A stretch of 64,000 nt of DNA from contig NC_046676.1 of NCBI RefSeq assembly GCF_003369915.1, forward strand, positions 22,116,001-22,180,000, given 5' to 3'. Origin of the DNA: Drosophila miranda. Its lineage: Eukaryota > Arthropoda > Insecta > Diptera > Drosophilidae. The notes under the pieces are model-generated. The model was not told the origin of the DNA. It did no database searches and saw only the letters and a program-made list of their open reading frames with translations. This document shows positions 56,967 to 64,000 of the stretch, piece after piece (positions within the stretch are counted from its first letter, which is position 1; the number at the start of each line of letters is the position of its first letter). A program made the translations under genes and the position numbers.

Positions 56967-58170
56967 CTTAATGGACACAATGGCCAACAAATAGAAATGT
57001 GAATGTAAATTTTGTGGCAGTCTCAAATAAAATAATTTCGTAAATGAGAGCGGGGGAAGGACAGCGAGGAATGCAGAGCATTTAAATAAATAACAGGAAA
57101 AAAGTAAAAATAATAATGGCAAAGTGGCAGAAACAAAGCAAACAATATGGCAGACGGACGGACAGACAGGAAGTGGAGTGTGGGATGGGATGGGATGGAC
57201 AAACAAACCAACAAGGTGCCATGCCAAATGCTCTCAGACCTCACGCTGCGTATGAGTGATGTGTCACACGCTGGACTTTCGGGCTACAGTACGGCCTTTG
57301 GCCTCAGGATTGGTGATGGTGATGGAGCTGGAAATGGAAATGGGTGGCAGTCCTCTGCTTGGTTTAAATATATGCCATTGTTGGTCGACTCGAATCGAAT
57401 CGAATCCAGGCCAATCAAGTGCTTTTTATATAGACATTTTTCAATGAAACCGTATCGCAGTTACAGTTTGCAATTGTCCATATATTATTCACTGGCATAT
57501 GGAGTGATGAATGGATGGATGATGATGATGGGCCGATGCTGCGTGGGTTGAAACAGTTGTTGGTGGCTATACTTTGGGTGATATTTATATGAGGCTTTGC
57601 TATGATTTGTCACTTCTCTATGGCATCTACTGTCATATAAAATTTAATTTGATTTTAAATTAATTAACTTTAGAACTTAACTTTAGAAAAATGTTTCAAT
57701 TACATTCGAAGTACGCTTCAGCTTTCCTTAAACTGTTTTTATATACAAAAATAGTTTAAAACAAAACAGAATAAAGATCAAAAGCCCTCAATTATAAAAA
57801 TTATTTACTTGAATTAAGCAAAAATTGTCAAAGCGACCCTCTGTGATGGCAGCACTTCATAAAATGTACTCTTAAAACTTACATTCAGATGCAAAAATGT
57901 TGCTTAATTGCTTTTTGTTCACATGTCAATTTGCCTTGTTATTCAGTTGGACCCCGGAATGTCCTTATCGAGCCCTCTCTCCTCCTGTCCTGTCGGCGTC
58001 CTGTGTCTCTATCCGTTCGCTTTTAATGCATTCCGACATGAAGCTGCCAAACAAATATGCAAATTCTGGCAAACAGCTGCAGTGCCTTTGAATGTTTTTG
58101 GATCTGCTTCTGCTGCTGTCGATGAACATTCAATGGCCATGGATGGCAGATTGTACTGACAGGCTAATGG

Positions 58171-58204
58171 TAACGGCAACGGCAATGGCAACGGCAACGG
58201 CAAC
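58171..58204 (+). repeat. GGCAAC hexamer repeat
   Basis: About five and a half near-perfect copies (one T substitution), outside any gene. Confidence 0.85.
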
Positions 58205-59248
58205 TCTGTCCAGTTCCTGGTTTCTGGAGCAGACACTCCAGCGGTATAGAAAGCAGACCAAAAGCCAAAGCCCAAGCGGGGGCAGCAGCAGCAGCAGGAG
58301 GAGCAGGAGGAGCAGAAGCAGGAGGAGATCCAGAGGGTAACAATATCTAATCAAGTCGCCATGTTTGAATGGGAAAACGCTGCCCGGCTGGGCTGCTGTC
58401 TGGCAGGGCTCGTCGTTGTGTTTGCATTGACATTTGGTCGTCACAGACCCCATTGGCACGTTGCCTTCGGATTTGAATTAACAGTTATTTTTGGCACCCG
58501 TTGTGCCACTGCCGGCACTCTCTCTCCCTCTGCTTTATCTCTGGCATCCCTGTGGAAGCGGTGTCTGTGATATTGCCACCTCTCCATGGCATCCCAGTGG
58601 GCCCTGACTCTTCGAAACAACCAAAACAAAAGGTGAAGCAGGAGAGAGAGAGGGACCGAGAGAGTAAGGGGAAGATTTCTACTTTGCTGCTGCTTTTGGC
58701 CCGGGCTAATCTCGGCTCATTGCAATTTGGCCAGGAATTTCCAATACTGATTGCAATTGGCTGGGAATCGAAGTGGGAGCCAAAAGCCACCCAAACAATA
58801 TTTGATGGAAAAATAAAACTAGGCAAATCCTTTCTTAACATGTCTCTAAAACAAGCAGCAAATACCATTTTCGGGGGGCTCGAGGAGCGATGAGCTCGAG
58901 CACAAGGATAACATAAATATGAAATACAAACACTGATTCGGGACAAGATTGAGATTTCATTTCAACAAAATTTTAATTAACAAACCAATTAGTTTTGTGT
59001 TATTTCTCGATAGCACACACAACATTCAACGAACCAAAAACAAAACAAAAACAGAAAAAAAGTGAGGAAACCACCATCGAGGAAGACTCAACTCGTTGCC
59101 AAAGTTATAAAAACAAGACAGCAAACAAGAACAAAGGCAAAGACAAACAAACAGCATTGACCCAAATCAAGTTGAAGAGCGGTGAAGGCCAGGAGCAGGA
59201 GCAGGAGCAGCATCATATGAAAAGCAAATACGTAGCCATAGATGAAGA

Positions 59249-59287
59249 CACAGATACAGATACAGCTACAGATACAGCTACAGATAT
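59249..59287 (+). repeat. CAGATA/CAGCTA hexamer repeat
   Basis: Six hexamer units, alternating ACAGAT and ACAGCT. Confidence 0.8.
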
Positions 59288-59331
59288 GGATGAGAAGATG
59301 CTGAGAGGATGAGGTGGAAGAAAGAAAGAGT

Positions 59332-59361
59332 TGGGTTGGGGTTGGGATTGGGGTTGGGGTT
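59332..59361 (+). repeat. GGGGTT repeat, telomere-like G-quadruplex motif
   Basis: Five runs of three or four Gs separated by TT or ATT: GGGTTGGGGTTGGG then ATTGGGGTTGGGG. Resembles ciliate-type telomere repeats by sequence only; flies lack such telomeres, so this is an internal simple repeat. Confidence 0.75.
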
Positions 59362-60435
59362 CAGTTCGGTTTTGGAAGTTCCAACTCGACCGCAGGCCAC
59401 AAGCTGTGGATCCCTTTGCCACATTGCAGCAGTCTATACGGCAATTTAGATAAACTTGTTTTTGTGTCCCGCCGTTGTCCAGGCTAAAAGGAAAAGAAGC
59501 AAAAGCAGCAGCAGCATCAGCCACAAAAAGGCAAAAGCCAAAAGTCAATCCTCTTTCTCCAGCGGCCAGCGGCCAATGCATGTCCTTGCGAGTTCATAAA
59601 ACGACAATCTACACTCAAAACAAGTAGAGTGTGCAAAATATGTTGTGGCCTATCGACTTGGAGGTACCTGATACTAAACTTCTTTCAATGAAAATCATCG
59701 AATACTCCCATCTTCCTCTGTTGTCCAGCATACCCTTAAACACATCGATTACAGGGTACCTAAAATCAGAGAAAATAAAGGAAAACTTGGACAAATTTGC
59801 GCAGTAATCGGCAGAGGTGGAGCCAAGGTTAGGAGCCGGAGTCTGGGTTGATGGCGATGCGATTGAACATAGAACTTTGATTAGACCTTTGAACTGTTTG
59901 TCTGCGTGTTTGCTCTCGTGTGAGTGCGTTCAGAAATCGAAAGTTACAATTTCCCCCCTCCCCCCTGGTATTTGCACTCTGATTTCTCATCTGCGACTAT
60001 GAAACACAAATATCGTAGAAAAGAAATAGTAAATCGAAGGAACTGCATGCATCTGTGGTTTGACTCTGAAATAAAGCTGCAGAAGGCTATTAAAAATTTG
60101 TTAAATGAAAGCAATGAAAGCAGAAATAAATACCTGAAAATTCCATCAATTTATTTCGTATTTCTCTTCTTTCATTCCAGGTAAACATTTCTCCTTTTTT
60201 GGTGGAAAAGTGCCCCATCATCAGCTAATGGAACTTCAAGGCAAACACATCATCTTTTTCCTTAACCCGCCACAGATTGCACATGAAATTCGCAAATTAT
60301 GCAATTAACCCATTTTCAGCGGAATGGGGGGTGGGGGCCGCATGAAAGGTAATTCCTGGCAGGGCAACAATCGAGGCGGCGGCTGCCAAGGCAAATGAAG
60401 TGTGCCAGTGTGTGTACGAGCAAGTGCTGTGCATC

Positions 60436-60463
<28 letters not shown>
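60436..60463 (+). repeat. (TG)14 microsatellite
   Basis: Longest perfect dinucleotide run noted in the window. Confidence 0.9.
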
Positions 60464-60466
<3 letters not shown>

Positions 60467-63400
60467 CTCAGGGAAATGGTGCGCCTTTTTAACCTTAAAC
60501 AGCCGCAGGCTGGCAAATCTTTTTCATAAATTCGCACGTCGGTTTTGGCCAAGGACCACGGACCAGAAACAGAAGCAGAACCAGGACGACGACGCCTGCG
60601 TCTGCCGACCACAAAAAACATTACAACTTGCCAAGAAAAAACCAAAGCCGAATCCTGAAATACCCTCGACAATTCGATCTTCAGCGGAAACATATGAAAC
60701 TGGCAGTTGTTGGGCTTTTTAGGATTACCTTTTCAATACATTTCTCCGAAAGAGTTTTTGTTAGAAAAAGAGAAATGAAAATATGCCTAAAAATCGTCAT
60801 ACCCCCCTCTAAAAGGGTATAATGACAAGGATAAGTGTGTATACATGGTGGGTAAAAAGAGGCCCTGGGATAAGGGTAAGGCTTGAATCTCGGTTAAATT
60901 CAAACAGACGCTGCAATTAAGCATAATGTCCTTGCAGGGATAACGTTAAGTGGCGCGTTAAATTACATTAATCATTGAAGGGATTTTAACATGCAACGAT
61001 GAAGCGAAGGCTGCTGCACCTGAAGGTCCTTTCCACCAGCCTCCACCATCCCACCATCCAATACTTTTTCTCAGCTTTTTCCATTTTTTCGGGGAGGTGG
61101 AATGGCGTTCGTCCTGGCCCCAACTGTAGCTTATTTTGTGGCTTCCTTCTTGACCTTTTTTCGACGTGTTTGTTTTGCCAGTAGAAAGGAAAGGAGAAAT
61201 AAAGGTAATTTTTACGAACCACAAAAGGTTTGTTGTGGTTCTTGGGACATGGAGCAGAAATGTTACTTAACTAATGAAATTACATTTATTTCTGGTTCTT
61301 GGTCACAACAAAGAAGATTTTCTAAGCAATTGAGGGATTTTTTTTTTTTTTTTAATCAATATATGAAATGATTTTTAAGGTATTTTCTGTCTGTAGAGCA
61401 GAAAATAGCTTGAGATTTTCATTGGGAAAATACAAAACACAAATAATAATGGCCAAAAACTATCCTGTATTGTCTGTGAACCCAAACGAGAGCTCAGATT
61501 AGTTGTGTCTACATATCTGTGTATCTGAATTGTAGGTTTGGTCGGTGGAAATTCCATTTGTAAACAATTTTCCATTCGGCATTCTTCAATGCCACAAATT
61601 GGCCCTCGAATGTAGGCGCTGCGCCAGTACTCAATTCTGCATTTTCGTACTTTTCCAATTGCTTTTCTATCACACACACACACAAACACACTCAGAGAAG
61701 CACTCACATACATAACATAATCAAATTTCTGCAGGCAAGCAACAATTTCAGTTTCAGCCGCGCCTTCTTCACATTTTTTGTGGCCCTGATTCGGTGGCAT
61801 CATAGGAGAGGGAGATGAGAGGGCGATGAGAGGGAGAGATGGGGCATATCACCCATCCCCAAACTCAGTTAGGAGTGCAGCCCTTGAACTATGCAAATTT
61901 TTGATACTCTTGTAGCGCTGGGTCTGGGTCTGTTTTCGTGAGTCTGTGTCTGTTTTCATGCAAATGACTCCTTCAGATGTATCAGACTATTCACAAAACT
62001 CTGCTTTTTGGTGCACGAAACTATTTTATTCGGAATAGCAACTACTATACGATTATTACTGTATGTCCACTGTTTTGTTTCCACTGACGTTTCCGACGAT
62101 ACAATTGATCAATCTGCAAGGGTATCTAAAGCTTCGACCCCTAAAGCTATTCTTTCCTCCCTTCTGGTTTGAAATGAAACCAGGGTCGGGCAGAACAAAA
62201 CGAAGGGGGGAAACACTGGAGGAGCGCATACCACGACGTATGATGCAAACTTTAATTGCCGCGAATCCTGCAGCTGGAATGGGTTTTTGGCGGCCCCAAC
62301 TTGATAATTGATTGCTCAAAGTATGGCAAGAAACGAGTGCCACCAGGCTGGAGAAGGGGCACAACGAAAAGTGAAAGCAAAGAGGAAAAGCCAGGGGGAA
62401 AAGCGTGTGAGGGCCTTGATCAAATGGCATAACCGCAGCGATTTCCCTTTGCCTTTGCCGACTTATGAGTTCTGCTCGTCAGGCAGAAATTGTTCCAGCA
62501 CCCAGCAGTAAAGGCAAACAAATTTCAATTAGCGGCCCCAAAGGGTTAAGGGGGGTCCACTCAGAGCCCCACTGAAAATGAAAAACCAAAAAACAAATGG
62601 GGAATTTTTTGCCAACACTTTTGCTGACACTCGCAATTTTTGAGCTGCGAAAAACATAATTTTTGGAATTATTCAAAGAGGGGCGGATAGGGGTGATGAT
62701 AACAAGGGGATTACAAGGGGGAATAACAGGGCGAACTACAGAGGGAGGGTAATAGAGGGTTATGGTAAACATTGTCCAAACAAAATGGAAAATCTAAATC
62801 GTATATTGGCCAAATTAAATGCTGAAATATTTGACAGATTTCCATTTTGAACAATAACCATAAAAATTCCACAAAAATAAATATTTACGAGTCAACAAAA
62901 GTTATGCAAACAGGATTTAATTGATATCACTCGCATTCAAGACAAACATATAACTTTTGTCTAGAAAATCGCCAATTAAAAGAAAAAGAAAATGGCAGTC
63001 ATAAATCGGCTTAAAATTTTTTGCTGGGAAAACGTTGGCTGGGTTGGCCGAGACTCCTGTGTGGTTTGAGGCAGATGATTGTTGATCAAACTAAGGAATT
63101 TCATAAGCTGTTTTCAGACATCTCTCTGGCAATCCCAAAAATACTTCTTTGACAGTTATGGTACTTTACTGTATACCAATTAATTAATTTTTGTATCTCC
63201 TTTACAGAATATAATGTTCATTCTGAATAATTTATAAGCCACTCTCCATTAGGTTATGGATATTTTCCAGGGAAACTTCAAACAAAAATCTGTATTTTAG
63301 CCTTATTTCGAGCAATTTTTTTCAGTCTGTTGAATGTTGAATGCAAATGCAAAACTCCAGTTGCGCCACCAACCAAGGGGGCTTTTAAATGCAGTTTACT

Positions 63401-63789
63401 CGGGCCTAGTCTACCCCTAACCCTCTTTTCCAACTCTAGAATTCATATATATACAATACTTATATATATGTGAACTTCATTTGTTGTTGCTGACTTTGGC
63501 TTAGAGGAGAAAACATTTGCGGGACTCCACTTGATGATGTTGTCGTCGTCGTTGTTGACAAGGCATAAAGTGCAGCATGTTATAGGAAAAAACCAGGTGG
63601 TTCCGAGGTCCCGCAGCAGTCCAGTGTTTGCACAAACACACATTCGCCCAGAGAACGAGACGCAGAGAAAGGAGGGAGAGTTTTTATTATGTCACACAAG
63701 TGCTTCCTATGACACACAACTTCCTGGTTGAGGTTGAGAGCTCGGCAAAAAAGAACAAATGGAAAAAAGACAGGTAGAAAACGAGAAAG

Positions 63790-63844
63790 GCTTCGGGGCT
63801 TCGTAGTACCGAAGCGTTAGTTACCCTTTGATGAAGGGTAACTA
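63790..63844. other. two adjacent hairpins near the window end
   Basis: GCTTCGG (63790-63796) pairs with CCGAAGC (63809-63815), and immediately after it TAGTTACCCTT pairs perfectly with AAGGGTAACTA (63818-63828 with 63834-63844, 5-base loop). Could be the end of a small inverted-repeat element or structured RNA; too short for a pre-miRNA as a single stem. Confidence 0.5.
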
Positions 63845-64000
63845 CATGGTCTACATACAAATGGTCCATTCCATCTAGTAATACAAGCAGTACATTCCCG
63901 TATTCTTTCCTGACTTCGCCAACACCTGCTCCAAATCGTAAGATCCTCTTAACGGACAGGTCCTTTGAGCAGTGTGCACTTGAGCAACTGCCGAGCAATA

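Larger units (their letters stand above)
45527..64000. other. long non-coding interval, presumed intron to the window edge
   Basis: More than 18 kb without a supported gene. It is rich in short tandem repeats: (GCT)8 at 47031-47054, T20 at 47182-47201, TG repeats at 52808-52828, AG repeats at 54312-54335, AGAC repeats at 54582-54600, G35 at 56932-56966, GGCAAC repeats at 58171-58204, CAG/GAG-type repeats at 58280-58325, CAGATA repeats at 59249-59287 and TG14 at 60436-60463. Open frames run through these repeats and show no protein-like composition. The last 220 bp hold two hairpins. Confidence 0.5.

Noticed and set aside
1..64000. tRNA, rRNA, snRNA genes or CRISPR-like arrays
   Set aside because: No B-box GGTTCGAATCC-type words with cloverleaf context, no long rRNA-like blocks and no regularly spaced repeats were seen by eye.

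Overview
The window is animal nuclear DNA from a fruit fly, almost certainly genus Drosophila. The evidence is short introns with GTRAGT donors, Motif 1 (YGGTCACACTR) and Motif 6 (GTATWTTT-type) core promoter elements, an Inr+DPE promoter, a Cys-Gly-Pro sperm-tail gene carrying the Drosophila 12-nt translational control element, and clear fly homologues (GlcT, Snipper). The species cannot be fixed from the sequence alone.

Left gene-dense block (1-10.1 kb): the 5' end of ceramide glucosyltransferase GlcT (minus strand, cut by the window edge); three tandem plus-strand paralogues of the ARMT1/DUF89 subfamily III damage-control phosphatases (4 exons, 5 exons, intronless); then, facing them tail to tail, a minus-strand pair made of a U11/U12-65K (RNPC3-like) minor-spliceosome protein and the ERI2-type exonuclease Snipper, laid out like one dicistronic transcript. 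A roughly 240-bp sequence carrying Motif 6 lies as an inverted pair between GlcT and the first ARMT1 gene, with two further partial copies upstream of the 65K gene.

Middle block (10.1-25.2 kb): mostly non-coding DNA; an orphan first coding exon on the minus strand at 16.6 kb with a perfect donor; an RSPH14-like armadillo gene (5 exons); an intronless gustatory-receptor-like gene; an 84-codon small ORF; and an Mst84D/Mst87F-type sperm-tail gene.

Right block (25.2-64 kb): long stretches of simple-repeat-rich, apparently non-coding DNA. An intronless diverged PP1 catalytic-subunit copy lies at 37 kb. A plus-strand gene starts near 40.9 kb (Inr + DPE, GAGA tracts upstream); its likely first coding exon (signal peptide, GTAAGT donor) is at 42977-43139 and no later exon was recognised, so about 21 kb to the window end is probably its first intron. 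An intronless TMED2-like p24 gene lies inside that intron on the opposite strand.

Theme: several genes look like male-germline or recently duplicated copies (Mst-CGP, RSPH14-like, PP1-like, TMED2-like, intronless ARMT1). No virus, prokaryotic element, CRISPR array, tRNA or rRNA gene was recognised. No wholly new multi-gene system was established; the best leads are the shared promoter-bearing repeat, the 65K/Snipper dicistron whose exonuclease ORF lacks an upstream AUG, and the changing intron content of the ARMT1 trio.
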